DNA of 64,000 nt from Streptomyces roseoverticillatus (GCF_000719265.1 NZ_JOFL01000002.1:124001-188000), one strand, 5' to 3'. Numbered from the stretch's first letter, positions 17,563 to 30,100 are shown. Numbers and translations are program-made. Notes: generated by a model not told the origin, from the sequence alone.

Positions 17563-18864
17563 CTACTCCTCGATGCCGTAGTCCTTGAGGAGCGCGGACT
17601 GCCAGGCCTTGGCCGTGGCGTCCAGCCCGTCCTTCGGCTCCTCCTTGAGCGTGAGGATCTTCGTGTAGTGCTGGAGCCAGTCCGTGAACAGGTCGCCGCC
17701 CTGCGGGATCGCGGGCCGCGCGTGGGCCTTCGACAGCGCCTGGTAGTACGCGCTGCGCACCGGGTCGGCCAGCACCTCCTTGGTGTACGCCGACTTGCGC
17801 GTCGGCAGCACGCCGACGCCCGTCGAGGCCTGCTCCTGCTGCGCGGCGTCGGTCATGAAGCGCGTGAAGAGGTAGGAGGCGTCGAAGTTCTTCGAGCCCG
17901 CGTAGACCACCAGGTTGTGGCCGCCGACCGGCGCGCCCGCGGTGCCCGTGGAACCGGCCGGGATGGCCGCGATGCCCAGGTTGTCCTTGGACTTGTACGC
18001 GTCGCCGCCGAAGATCTCTTTGGTGGCCCAGGGGCCGTCGACCAGCATCGACAGCTTGCCGTTCTTGAAGTCCGTCTTGAGGGCGTTGTAGCCGTCGGTG
18101 CCGGCCGGCTTGGGCGCGGCGCCGGACTTCACCAGGTCGACGGCCGTCTCGATGCCCTTGCGGGACGCGGCCGAGGAGATGGTGATCTTCTTCTTGGCGA
18201 CGTCGACCATGTCGCTGTTCTCGCCGTAGAGGAAGGGCAGCGAGTAGTAGCTGTCCGGGCTCAGGCCGATGCCCTCGGCGCCCGTCTTGTCCTTGATCTT
18301 CGCCGCGGCGTCCTTGACCTCCTGCCAGGTGGCCGGCGCCTTCTCGATGCCGGCCTTGGCGAACAGCTCCTTGTTGTAGAGCAGTCCGAGGGTGTCGGTG
18401 ACCTGCGGGACGCCGTACGTCTTGCCCTGGTAGGCCGCGTTCTTCAGCGGGCCCTCCAGGAAGTCCTCGGGTTTGTCGAGGGCCGGGGTGCCGGTGAGGT
18501 CCTTGAGGTAGCCGAGCTGCGCGAAGCCGGGCGTCCAGCCGACGTCGGAACGGAGCACGTCCGGGGCGCCCTTGCCGGTGGCCGCGGCGGTCTTGAACTT
18601 CTGCTGGGCCTGGTCGAAGGGCACGTTGACGTACTCGACCTTGATCTTCGGGTACTTCTGCTCGAAGGCCGAGACCAGCTTCTTGAACGCGGGCGCCTCG
18701 TTGGTGGCGTCCGAGGTGTCCCACCAGGTGACGGTGCCGCTGACGCTGCCCGGGTCGCTTGCCGCCTTGGCGCCGTCGTTACCGCCTCCGCCGTCACCGC
18801 CGCACGCGGTCGCGGTGAGCGCGAGCACACCGACGACGGCAGCGACCGATATGCCTCTTCGCAT
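17563..18864 (-). CDS. malE: Maltose/maltodextrin-binding lipoprotein MalE
   Basis: A 433-residue solute-binding lipoprotein. The signal peptide MRRGISVAAVVGVLALTATA ends at a lipidated Cys followed by a Gly-rich linker (GGDGGGGNDG), and the mature part begins with GTVTWWDTSDATNEAPAFKK, typical of carbohydrate-binding proteins of this class. ATG at 18864 is chosen because it gives this signal; the frame is open further upstream but that DNA is the promoter and operator region. First gene of the malEFG operon and divergent from the amylase gene. Confidence 0.94.
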   Translation of the reverse strand: MRRGISVAAVVGVLALTATACGGDGGGGNDGAKAASDPGSVSGTVTWWDTSDATNEAPAFKKLVSAFEQKYPKIKVEYVNVPFDQAQQKFKTAAATGKGAPDVLRSDVGWTPGFAQLGYLKDLTGTPALDKPEDFLEGPLKNAAYQGKTYGVPQVTDTLGLLYNKELFAKAGIEKAPATWQEVKDAAAKIKDKTGAEGIGLSPDSYYSLPFLYGENSDMVDVAKKKITISSAASRKGIETAVDLVKSGAAPKPAGTDGYNALKTDFKNGKLSMLVDGPWATKEIFGGDAYKSKDNLGIAAIPAGSTGTAGAPVGGHNLVVYAGSKNFDASYLFTRFMTDAAQQEQASTGVGVLPTRKSAYTKEVLADPVRSAYYQALSKAHARPAIPQGGDLFTDWLQHYTKILTLKEEPKDGLDATAKAWQSALLKDYGIEE

Positions 18865-18939
18865 ATGGATCTCCTCATGAAGGAGGCCGACCGTCGCGGG
18901 CGGCCCCGAGCTGTGGAGGAAGGTAACAGGCTGCAATCT

Positions 18940-18959
18940 CTTGCGAAAGGGTTTGCAAG
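18940..18959. promoter_or_regulatory. Candidate MalR operator upstream of malE
   Basis: CTTGCGAAAGGGTTTGCAAG is a 20-bp imperfect palindrome, with CTTGC and GCAAG at the ends. It lies 76 bp upstream of the malE start, in the promoter region. Size and symmetry fit LacI-family sites, and TTGCA repeats are known in Streptomyces amylase and mal promoters. Confidence 0.7.
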
Positions 18960-19007
18960 AACGAAACGGCGAGATTTCTCGGTGGTAACCGTCTCGTGTC
19001 CAGGGGG

Positions 19008-19036
19008 TTGACCGGCTCTTACGGGCCTCGTACGGT
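19008..19036 (+). promoter_or_regulatory. Promoter of the alpha-amylase gene
   Basis: TTGACC and TACGGT are separated by 17 bp, a good match to the vegetative (HrdB) promoter. Transcription would start near 19043, placing the CTTGC repeats at 19062-19082 just downstream of the start point, where a bound repressor would block elongation or initiation. Confidence 0.65.
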
Positions 19037-19061
19037 CTCGTGCGCGGCAGGTTCCGGTTGG

Positions 19062-19082
19062 CTTGCGAACGGCTTGCGCAAG
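19062..19082. promoter_or_regulatory. Candidate MalR operator in the amylase leader
   Basis: Two CTTGCG units lie 11 bp apart; the second forms the perfect 10-bp palindrome CTTGCGCAAG. CTTGC at the left end and GCAAG at the right end reproduce the arms of the malE-side operator with 1 bp more spacing. It lies 55 bp upstream of the amylase ATG. Confidence 0.65.
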
Positions 19083-19136
19083 AACCTTCATTGCTGCCGC
19101 GCCGCTCCACGCATCCCCCACCTCCAGGAGCTCGGC

Positions 19137-20522
19137 ATGCCTTCGACACCCCGAAGAGCCCTCGCTGCGGCATTTGTTCTCGCGGCCGCCGCCACGGCGG
19201 TCTCCGCCCCGCCGGCCGGGGCCGCCGCGCCCGGCGACAAGGACGTCACGGCCGTCCTCTTCGAGTGGAAGTACGACGCGGTCGCGAAGGAGTGCAAGGA
19301 CGTGCTCGGGCCGTCGGGTTACGGCCACGTCCAGGTCTCCCCGCCGCAGGAGCACGTGCAGGGCCCGCAGTGGTGGACCTCGTACCAGCCGGTGAGTTAC
19401 GCGATAGCGGGCCGGCTGGGCGACCGGGCCGCCTTCGCGAACATGGTCAATTCATGCCATAGCGCGGGCGTCAAGGTCGTCGTCGACGCCGTCATCAACC
19501 ACATGGCCGCCGGCTCCGGCACCGGAACTGGCGGCTCCGCGTATACGAAGTACGACTACCCCGGCACGTACCAGCGCCAGGACATGGACGACTGCACGGC
19601 CGTCGTCAGCGACTACCGCGACCGCCGCAACGTCCAGGACTGCGAACTCGTCGGCCTCGCCGACCTCGACACCGGTGAGGAGCCCGTCCGCGCCCGGCTG
19701 GCCCAGTACCTGAACGACCTGCTCTCGCTCGGCGCCGACGGCTTCCGCATCGACGCCGCCAAGCACATCCCCGCGGCCGACCTCGCCGCCATCAAGGCGC
19801 GGCTGAGCCGCAGCGGCGTGTACTGGAAGCAGGAGACCATCTACGGCGCCGGAGAAGCCGTCCAGCCCGAGGAGTACCTCGGCACAGGCGACGCCCAGGA
19901 GTTCCGCTACGCGCGCGACCTCAAGCGGGTGTTCCAGCGCGAGCGGCTCGCCTACCTGAAGAACTACGGCGAGGGCTGGGGCTACCTGCCCGGCGGCCGG
20001 GCCTCCGTCTTCGTCGACAACCACGACACCGAGCGCGGCGGCGACACCCTCACCTACAAGGACAGCGCCGACTACACCCTCGCCAGCGTCTTCATGCTCG
20101 CCTGGCCCTACGGCTCGCCCGACGTCCACTCCGGCTACGAGTTCACCGACCGCGACGCGGGGCCGCCCAACGGGGGTGCGGTGAACGCGTGCTGGCAGGA
20201 CGGCTGGAAGTGCCAGCACAAGTGGCCGGAGATCCGGAGCATGGTGGGGTTCCGGAATGCGGTGCGGGGCGCGGCGGTCACCGGTTGGTGGGACAACGGC
20301 TACCAGGCGATCGCGTTCGGTCGCGGCGACAAGGGCTATGTCGTCATCAACCACGAGGGCTCCGCGCTGACGCGCACCTTCGAGACGGGGCTGCCCGGTG
20401 GCGATTACTGCGACGTGCAGAGCGGACGACGGGTGACGGTGGAAGCGAACGGCCGCTTCACGGCCACTGTGGCGCCGAACACGGCGCTGGCGGTGCATGT
20501 GGGCGCGCGTACGTGCGGTTGA
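19137..20522 (+). CDS. Secreted GH13 alpha-amylase without starch-binding domain
   Basis: A 461-residue extracellular alpha-amylase that cuts starch internally. A Sec signal of about 30 residues ends near [12 protein letters not shown]. Catalytic residues are in GFRIDAAKH (Asp), WKQETIYG (Glu) and [10 protein letters not shown] (Asp). Many Streptomyces amylases are about 560 residues because of a C-terminal CBM20 starch-binding domain; this one stops after the barrel and C domain, so it lacks that module. ATG at 19137 has CAGGAG 8 nt upstream. It is divergent from malE and followed by the pullulanase gene, both working on extracellular starch. Confidence 0.94.
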   Translation: MPSTPRRALAAAFVLAAAATAVSAPPAGAAAPGDKDVTAVLFEWKYDAVAKECKDVLGPSGYGHVQVSPPQEHVQGPQWWTSYQPVSYAIAGRLGDRAAFANMVNSCHSAGVKVVVDAVINHMAAGSGTGTGGSAYTKYDYPGTYQRQDMDDCTAVVSDYRDRRNVQDCELVGLADLDTGEEPVRARLAQYLNDLLSLGADGFRIDAAKHIPAADLAAIKARLSRSGVYWKQETIYGAGEAVQPEEYLGTGDAQEFRYARDLKRVFQRERLAYLKNYGEGWGYLPGGRASVFVDNHDTERGGDTLTYKDSADYTLASVFMLAWPYGSPDVHSGYEFTDRDAGPPNGGAVNACWQDGWKCQHKWPEIRSMVGFRNAVRGAAVTGWWDNGYQAIAFGRGDKGYVVINHEGSALTRTFETGLPGGDYCDVQSGRRVTVEANGRFTATVAPNTALAVHVGARTCG

Positions 20523-20544
20523 TTTTCCCTTGACCCCTCCCACC

Positions 20545-20592
20545 TCAGCCCGGCCGGCGTTTGAGGCCAACGGGTCCGGGGCGGAGCCCCGG
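20545..20592. repeat. Dispersed Streptomyces intergenic motif with terminal hairpin
   Basis: The stretch contains CAGCCCGGCCGGCGTTTGAG followed by the perfect hairpin CCGGGGC-gga-GCCCCGG. I recognise this two-part motif as one that recurs between genes in many Streptomyces genomes. An inverted relative lies at 56275-56298 in this window. Here it follows the amylase stop and may end its transcription. Confidence 0.6.
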
Positions 20593-20656
20593 TTACGGGA
20601 AGGGGCGGGTCAGGGGAGAGCTCTGTCTTTGACCCCAGCCAAAGGAGCACCGTTCC

Positions 20657-23269
<2,613 letters not shown>

Positions 23270-23291
23270 GGCATCCGGAACCGCGGGTGCG

Positions 23292-24002
23292 TCAGCGGGC
23301 CGGCTGAGGGGCCGCCGCGCCGAGCCGGTCCACGAGGTCCGCGAACGGCCCGTGGGCCGGCTCGTCCTCCAGGAGGCGGTGCAGCACGGCCGCCATGTCG
23401 TCGTCGCCGGCCGCGCCGACGGCGGCGAGCGCCGCGAAGGCGTGGACCAGTTGCACCTCCAGGTCGCCGCGGGGGACGCGGCGGCCGTCGAGCCAGAGCA
23501 GGGCCGTCGTCTCCGTGAGGGAGATCCAGGAGCGGAGGGCGAGCTCCAGGCGCGGGCCGGGGGAGGGGATGCCCAGGTGGCCGAGCATCTCGTCGTACGC
23601 GGCCCGCCGCACCTTGTTGATCAGGGCGCACGTCCGGCCGGAGCCCGCCACGGGACCGCCGCGCACGAGGGCGGAGAAGCCCGTGCCGTGCTCCTCCACG
23701 AAGCCGAAGAAGCGGCCCATCACGCGCAGCAGCCGGGCGCCGAGGGGGCCCTCGCGGGGCTCGTCGAAGAGGGCCGCCAAGTCCTGGGCGGCGCGGCTGA
23801 GCGCGGCCTCGTAGAGGCTCTGCTTCCCGGGGAAGTAGTGATAGACGAGCGGCCGGGAAATCCCGGCCGCCGCTGCGATCTCGTCGATGGAGACGTCATC
23901 CGGTGAACGATGGCCGAACAGCTCGAGCGCGACCGAGATCAGCTGCTCACGGCGCTGCTCGACACCCATCCTGCGACGTATCCCGGTTTTCATGGCGGTC
24001 AT
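23292..24002 (-). CDS. TetR-family transcriptional regulator
   Basis: A 236-residue regulator with the N-terminal TetR helix-turn-helix (SIDEIAAAAGISRPLVYHYF, then PGKQSLY) and a ligand-binding C-terminal domain of unknown effector. It converges on the pullulanase gene with only 22 bp between stops. The start is uncertain: ATG codons at 24002, 23993 and 23969 are all in frame, and none has a strong ribosome site. An 11-of-12 inverted repeat directly upstream is a likely autoregulatory operator. No obvious target gene is divergent from it; the next gene upstream is on the same strand. Confidence 0.88.
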   Translation of the reverse strand: MTAMKTGIRRRMGVEQRREQLISVALELFGHRSPDDVSIDEIAAAAGISRPLVYHYFPGKQSLYEAALSRAAQDLAALFDEPREGPLGARLLRVMGRFFGFVEEHGTGFSALVRGGPVAGSGRTCALINKVRRAAYDEMLGHLGIPSPGPRLELALRSWISLTETTALLWLDGRRVPRGDLEVQLVHAFAALAAVGAAGDDDMAAVLHRLLEDEPAHGPFADLVDRLGAAAPQPAR

Positions 24003-24010
24003 CTTAGGGC

Positions 24011-24047
24011 AGACCGGAAACCGTCATCCTTCCCTGGTTTCCGCTCT
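24011..24047. promoter_or_regulatory. Inverted repeat upstream of the TetR gene
   Basis: AGACCGGAAACC and GGTTTCCGCTCT form 12-bp arms with one mismatch and a 13-bp spacer, right in front of the TetR start. This is a reasonable autoregulatory operator, assigned by position and symmetry only. Confidence 0.55.
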
Positions 24048-24077
24048 GCTGACGCTATTTCAGCTCTTGGACCGGCG

Positions 24078-26021
24078 CTATCGCAGAGTGGAAATCCGCG
24101 TTCCGTCGGCGAGGCGGGCGCTCAGCTCGGCCTGGGCCCCGGCCTTGGCCGGCACGGCCAGCCGGTCGCCGGCGGCGGTGCCGTGGACGCCGCCCGTGGC
24201 CGTGATGGACCGGACGTCGCCGTCGCCGGCCGCCAGGGCGTACCACGTGCCGCTCGCCGCCTTCCACAGGACGCCCGCGAGGACGTGCGGGTCGCGGGCC
24301 CCGCAGGCGGGCGAGGACTCGGCGCGGGCGACGACGCTGGCCGGCGCCCCGGCCCGCGTGCCCGGCGGCTGGAACAGGGCCAGCGCCCGGCTGCCCGCGC
24401 CCCGCCACGTTTCGGCGCGGGTGCACGTCCACTCCGCGCTGCCGGCCCCGCCGGGGAGCTGCTGGGCCGCGAACGGCCAGGCGTTGACCGAGCGCACGCC
24501 CTGGCCCCGCATGGTCTGCAGGTGACAGGCGGCGTGGGCCCAGCCGGCCCGGCCCCGGTCGCCGCTGACATCGCGGGCGGCGGCGGGAGTGCCCGCGGTG
24601 AGGAGGGCGGGGGCCAGCTCGCCGAGGTCGGTGACGAGGTGGCCGCCCATCTGCAGGGCGGGCCAGCCGTCGCAGTCGTTGCCGGGGGCCGGGCTGGGCG
24701 TCGGGTCGGTCACGCCGTCGGCGTCGCGGCGCAGCGGGATCGGGGCGTCACCGGGCTTGAGGAGGTCGCGCACGGAGACCTCGTCGACCCAAGGAGCGGT
24801 CAGATAGCGGACGTTGTTGTCGGCGCGGCCCACGACGACGGCCGTCGCGCTGCCGGCGTCCGCGGCGTCCGTCCGGGCGAAGTCCAGGGCCGCGGCGCCG
24901 GTGTCGCCGTCCTTAGACTCGGCGTAGCGCACGACGCGCAGGCCGTCGTGGAGCAGTACGACCGCGGCCTGGCCGACCTCGCCCGCGAACAGCAGCTGGG
25001 GCGGGCCGGCGGCGGGCCCGGACGGGGTGCCGGGGGTGGCCGTGACCTGCACCGAGCGGCCGGGGCGCGCCCACACGGCGAGCGCGCGGTGCAGCAGCTC
25101 CTCGTCGCCGAGGCGGTTGCCGCGGGCGGGCCATGCGGCGAAGCCGGGGCGGTCCGCGGTCTTCCAGGCGCCGGGCGCCGCCTTCGTCAACTTGGCCGGG
25201 TCGAGGGCCTGCTGCGCCGCGGCGTTCTGCGCGTAGGGCGGGGCGGCGGCGCCGTCCGGGCCCCAGCCGTTGCCCGGCAGGGCCACGAGGACCCCGCACA
25301 CCGCTGCCGCCGCGAGGGCCGCGAGCGCCGCCCGGGTGTGGTGCCGGCGGCGCATCAGATCCGTGGGCCGGGCCTGCAGGGAGCAGGGGTCGAACTCCAT
25401 CGACTCCAGCAGCGAGGCGTCCCGGCTGCCCGCCGGGGCGCGCAGCCCGTCCGCTTCGAGGACCGCCGCCCCCGGGTCCTCGACGCCCGCCGCGGCCAGC
25501 ACCTGCCGGACGTCACGGTCCGCGGGCAGCTCCAGGGCGCGGAGCACGTACGCCGCCCGGCCGGGGCCGGAGAGGCCGGACAGCGCCTGGTCCAGGGCGA
25601 GCTCGTCGGCGCCGCCCGAGCGGGGGAACAGCCGCAGCCCCCACACCTGCGGCAGCAGCGGCGGCAGCTGGCCCGGGCGCGGCAACTGCCAGCGCCCGCG
25701 CGGCAGGCCGGCCTCCAGCGCCGACCGCAGTACCCGCAGCCGCACGTAGGAGTAGCCGGGGTCGGCGGGGGAGCCGCCGGGCCCGCGCGGCGCCGGCACC
25801 GGGAGCCCGGCCTGCTCGTCCGCCGCGACGCGGTTGCGCGGCAGGGCGCGCTGGACGAGGGCGTGCGCGGTCAGCACGCGGCGGTTGCGGCCCAGCGACG
25901 GCGGCAGGACGAGGTACCCGAGGCGCACCAGGCGCGGGTAGTGCTCGATGAGCGCGGCCTCGGCCTGCTCGACGTCGACGGGGGAGGGGAGGGGGCGGGG
26001 GGCTGTCGCTTGCTGCTCCAC
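24078..26021 (-). CDS. Conserved actinobacterial membrane-anchored protein of unknown function
   Basis: A 647-residue protein that I recognise only as a conserved Streptomyces hypothetical. The first 200 residues (EQAEAALIEHYPRLVRLGYL; AHALVQRALP; SGPGRAAYVLRALELPADRD) look like a degenerate sigma-factor or RNA-polymerase-binding fold. A single membrane helix follows (about residues 230-250, AALAALAAAAVCGVLVALPG), then a long extracytoplasmic region with scattered Cys residues (CDGWPALQMGG, AACHLQTM, WTCTRA, PACGARDPH). The layout suggests a sensor or anti-sigma-like role across the membrane, which is inference. GTG start without a clear ribosome site. Confidence 0.75.
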   Translation of the reverse strand: MEQQATAPRPLPSPVDVEQAEAALIEHYPRLVRLGYLVLPPSLGRNRRVLTAHALVQRALPRNRVAADEQAGLPVPAPRGPGGSPADPGYSYVRLRVLRSALEAGLPRGRWQLPRPGQLPPLLPQVWGLRLFPRSGGADELALDQALSGLSGPGRAAYVLRALELPADRDVRQVLAAAGVEDPGAAVLEADGLRAPAGSRDASLLESMEFDPCSLQARPTDLMRRRHHTRAALAALAAAAVCGVLVALPGNGWGPDGAAAPPYAQNAAAQQALDPAKLTKAAPGAWKTADRPGFAAWPARGNRLGDEELLHRALAVWARPGRSVQVTATPGTPSGPAAGPPQLLFAGEVGQAAVVLLHDGLRVVRYAESKDGDTGAAALDFARTDAADAGSATAVVVGRADNNVRYLTAPWVDEVSVRDLLKPGDAPIPLRRDADGVTDPTPSPAPGNDCDGWPALQMGGHLVTDLGELAPALLTAGTPAAARDVSGDRGRAGWAHAACHLQTMRGQGVRSVNAWPFAAQQLPGGAGSAEWTCTRAETWRGAGSRALALFQPPGTRAGAPASVVARAESSPACGARDPHVLAGVLWKAASGTWYALAAGDGDVRSITATGGVHGTAAGDRLAVPAKAGAQAELSARLADGTRISTLR

Positions 26022-26097
26022 GATCCATAGAACGAGTGAATGGTGAGATGGTCACCTCACCCCTCCGCGCCCCCCGGCCCCGCCCCTCGCGGGGGCC

Positions 26098-26904
26098 TCA
26101 GGCGATGCAGCGCGCCCGGATGCGGTCGACGGCGTCGTCGGGGATGCCGAGGCCGTCGCGGACGTACGCCTCCACCCCGCCGTAAGTGCGCTCCATCTCC
26201 TCCAGCGCCGCCGTGAGGTACGCCGAGCGCACACCGAGGATCGCGTCGGCGATCTCCGGGTCGCCGCCCGCCGCGGTGAAGCGGTCGCTGAGCGGGGCGA
26301 AGGCGGCCCGTACCGCCGGGTTCACGGCGAGGTACTCGGCGCGGACCGTCTCCTCGTCCGCGCCCAGGAGCAGCAGGATCACGGCCGCCGCCCAGCCCGT
26401 GCGGTCCTTGCCCGCCGTGCAGTGGAACAGCAGCGGGCCGCAGTCCGGCTCGGCGAGCGCCGACAGCAGGCGGCCGTAGGCGGAACAGGCCGACTCCGAG
26501 GTGACGAAGGAGCGGTACGAGTCGCAGAGCAGCTTCTCGGCCTTGCCGCTGCCCAGGTGCTCCTCGGCGAGGGCGGGGCTGCCCAGCACGGAGTCGAGCC
26601 TGGCCGGCACGTCGTCGCCCGAGGCGGCGGCGCGGGCCGCCGCGCTGTCGGCCATCACGTCCGCGACGATCAGCCGGGCGCCGTCCGGGACCTGGTCGGG
26701 CCGCTCGTCCCGCTCGTGCTCGGTACGCAGGTCGACGACCGTGTGGATGCCGAGGGCGGCGACCGCCGGGTCGGTGGCGGGGTCGAGCCGGTCGAGCTGG
26801 CCCGAGCGCAGCAGCAGGCCGGGGCGGACGGCGGAGTCGCCGGTCAGCGCGATGCCTCCGAGGTCGCGGAGGTTGATGATGGTCGAGGCGTCGAACTGCG
26901 GCAT
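26098..26904 (-). CDS. Tyrosine/serine protein phosphatase (PtpB-like)
   Basis: A 268-residue cytoplasmic phosphatase. The P-loop is HCTAGKDRTGWA with the catalytic Cys and Arg, and the N-terminus begins with the family signature INLRDLGGI. Relatives include Mycobacterium tuberculosis PtpB and other dual-specificity or lipid phosphatases; substrate unknown. The upstream 100 bp is clearly AT-richer than the surroundings (TATTGCTCAGATATTTGCC), which probably marks its promoter. Confidence 0.88.
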   Translation of the reverse strand: MPQFDASTIINLRDLGGIALTGDSAVRPGLLLRSGQLDRLDPATDPAVAALGIHTVVDLRTEHERDERPDQVPDGARLIVADVMADSAAARAAASGDDVPARLDSVLGSPALAEEHLGSGKAEKLLCDSYRSFVTSESACSAYGRLLSALAEPDCGPLLFHCTAGKDRTGWAAAVILLLLGADEETVRAEYLAVNPAVRAAFAPLSDRFTAAGGDPEIADAILGVRSAYLTAALEEMERTYGGVEAYVRDGLGIPDDAVDRIRARCIA

Positions 26905-27055
26905 GCGGGCGTCTCCTGTGTCTGTAGCGCACAGCGTGTCTGATATTGCTCAGATATTTGCCGTTTATCTACCGTTATTGTGCCTAACAGAGCCCGAGCC
27001 CGCGCCTGCGGGGGCGCGTCCGCTGTTCACCAGGCCGTACGGGTCCGGTGGGACC

Positions 27056-27100
27056 GGCACCGCCGGACACCGCCGTGGGGGCCGATCGCCGCTGCGGCGG
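27056..27100. repeat. Single copy of the ~45-bp GGCACCGCC...GCGGCGG dispersed element
   Basis: The element begins GGCACCGCCGGACACCGCCG and ends GCCGCTGCGGCGG. It matches the units clustered at 51086-51548 and 63635-63748. It lies in the 292-bp gap between the phosphatase and the alpha-N-acetylglucosaminidase genes, which holds no convincing gene. Confidence 0.6.
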
Positions 27101-27196
27101 AGACGAGAGGCCGGGCCTCTCGACCGCTCGCCGGCGAAATCTCCCGCCGCGACGGTGCGCAACCATGACCGGGGATACCGGCGGTCCCGAACCGGC

Positions 27197-30100
27197 CTAA
27201 CGGGCCGTCCCCGCCCCCTGCGGCAAGCGGCCCCCTACCGACCAGTCGGCAAACTGAGCCAGCCCCCGCGCCCCGCTGCCGTCGTTCCCTGCCGTCAGGA
27301 ACAGGCCCACGTCCTGGGCGGGAGCCACCCCCGGCACCCTCGCCGTGGCGACCGGGAGCCACGTCGTGCCGTCCGTGGAGTACTCCGCGGTGAACACGTC
27401 CGGCCCCGTGCGCGTCAGCCGCAGGGAGACCGGGGCGCGGACGCCGGCCACCTGCCGGTAGGCGTCGAACAAGCCGTCGCCGTTCGCGTCGTACGACAGG
27501 ACGACGCCCTGCCCGGGCGTCAGCGCGAGGTTCACCGCCCCCGCCGACCCCCGCGCGCCGAGCGCGTTCCGCGCCATGATGCCCGCGCGGGCCCAGCTGT
27601 TCGTGTCGGTCTGGCTGAGGACCCGCACGCCGACGGCCGCGCCGGCGCCCAGCGCGCCCGCCCGGTACACCGCGCCGAACTCCTCGGTCCGCTTCCACAG
27701 GTCGTCGCCGGAGCCGTCGATCCCGAAGCGGTCCTCGCCCAACTGCCCGAAGACGGCCGCGTTGTTGGTGACCGTCCGCCAGCCGTCGGACAGCGGCCCG
27801 GCCACGAACAGCGTTCCCGCTCGCACGGCCCGCACGGGCTCCTCGCCCTGCGGCCCGTAGCGCGCGCTCACCTCGTACGGCAGCGGCTGCAGCGGCCGTT
27901 CCAGAGGTCCCGCGGGGGCGGTGACGCGCCAGCGTGCCGACACCGTGGCGCCGGGCTCCAGCCGCGGCACCGACGCGGGGCCCTGCGCTTCGGCGGGCAG
28001 CCCCGTCACGGCGAGGTCGACGCGGCCGGTGGCGCGGAAGCCGTTGACGTTCGTGAGCGAGGCGGAGAGGGCCGCCGTGCCGCCGGGCGCGACGGCCACC
28101 GGGTCGAGCACGGTCGCGAGCGCCCCCTGGTAGGGCGCGGCGGCCAGCGTGTCCCGCACGCGCACCGCCGTGCGGTACGGGTCGCCCGCCGGCCGCACGG
28201 GGTGCTCGGTGCGCTCGCGCGTCCAGAACTCCTCTATCGTGAACCAGTCCACGGCCCGCGGCGCCCGCCCGGCCCGCAACGCGTCCTCCAGCTCCTCCAG
28301 CCAGCGCCGCCAGCGCGGCAGGTAGAAGTCGCCGACGAGGCCGTGCCAGTCGCGGCTCCCGTAGTCGTGCAGCCTGCCGCCGTCGGACGTGCTCCGCGAC
28401 CCCCACACGGTGATGAGCACGCGCGCGGTGCGCTCCAGCTCGGCGGCCTCGTCGGCGCCGGAGCCCATCGCCCGGGCGGCCGCGGTCCAGGGGCCGAGCA
28501 TGAAGGCCTTGTGCGTGCCGGCGATGTCGTCGGCGAGGCGCATCAGCTTCAGCCACAGCGCGGACAGCGCGCGGAAGGCGGCGCGGTCCTTGCGCGCGTA
28601 CGCCTCCTTGAGCTGGGGGAGGAGCACCCGGCTGCGGTGGGCGACAGCCTGCCGGGCCACGTCGACCAGGTCGTAGCGGTACGTGTCCGCGCCGCGCAGG
28701 CCCGCCGCGACGCCGAGCAGCCCGCCGAGGGCGGCGTCGAAGCGGACGGGGTCGTAGGCGGGGGCGCTCGGCGCGTACTCGGCGGCGCGGTCCGCCCCGA
28801 GGGCCGGACGGGCGGCGAAGAGGCTGTCGTGCGGGTCGCTGCGCTCGGGGGCGTTCTGCCGGTACGCGGTGTCGCCCAGCACGGTCCACGCCTCCCGCGC
28901 CGCCTTGTCCGCACGGCCGTAGCGGAAGGCCGCGTAGGCGCCGAACCACTGGGCCCGGCCGGGCGCGCTGTCCAGCCACGCCAGCTCGGAGAAGTACTCG
29001 AAGGCGGCCGGGTCGCGGTCGGCGCCCTCGGGCATGTACGCCGTGCCGGCCAGGGCGCTGCCCGGCTTGTCGCGCCACGCGAAGAACCGCTCGTCCCACA
29101 CGTGCGTCTTGGCGCCGAGCGTGGTGCGCCCGCCGTAGTTGGGGATGCTGCCGAACGCGTACGGGGTGCCGCCCCAGTCCTTCTCGCGGTCGGGCACGCC
29201 CGTGAAACGGTCGGAGACGCCGTCGACGATCAGCATCCGCCGGCGGTCGACGGCGCCGAGCAGCTCGGGCAGCGGGTTGTCCTCCCAGCCGACGATCACC
29301 CACGTCGCGTCCGGGTGCGCGGTGCGCAGGGCCTGCTCGACGGCCCGGGCGGCGGCCGCGACGGGCACGTCACCCGCGGTGCCGCCCTCGTGCAGCAGGT
29401 CCATCTTGTAGTGCTGCGCGGGGCCGAGGAGACGGGTCTGGTGCCCGTAGAAGGAGGAGGCGACGCGGGCGAACGCGCCGGAGCGCGGGTCCAGCCAGTC
29501 GGGGCGCCGGAAGCCGTGCCAGGTGCCCTGCGGGACGACGCGCGCGTCGGCGTTGCGCGCGGCGAAACCTTCCGGCACGGAGCCGTAGTAGCCGGGGAGC
29601 ACGGGCGCCATGCCCAGCTCGCGCAGCCGTGCGGTGATCCGGGCGCCGAGGGCGGCGCGGGAGTCGATGAGCTTCTGGCCGAGCGGGCCGCCGTAGCCGC
29701 TGAGGTTCGAAAGGAGCCACCACGGCTGGTGGGAAGGGGCGGGCAGCCAGTCGCGGGCCTCGGCGTCGCTGTAGCCGAAGTCGAGGAGGACACGCTGGTA
29801 GACCGCTTCGTGCCCGCTTATGACGAGGACCTCGTTGCAGCCGTGCAGGGCCAGGACGTCGATCATCCGTTCCCAGTAGGGCCAGTCGGCGTACGGGAAG
29901 GTGTAGCCGTCGTTGGTGTCGTTGAGGGCGAAGCGGTGCCGGAGCCTGCTGGATCGTTTCAGCGGGCGGGCCGGGGCGGGCAGGCCGCGCGGCAGGTCCA
30001 CGTGGCGCGCGCCCCAGGTGATGTGCGCCCCGCACACGTATTTGAGGTACCAGTGCACCCCCGTCAGCAGCACCGCCGGGCTCGTGCCGGCGACCTCGAT

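Noticed and set aside
15752..18724. A single 990-residue malG fusion through malF and malE
   Set aside because: Only the last 288 residues are MalG. The rest is out-of-frame malF and malE, and malG begins at the ATGA overlap.
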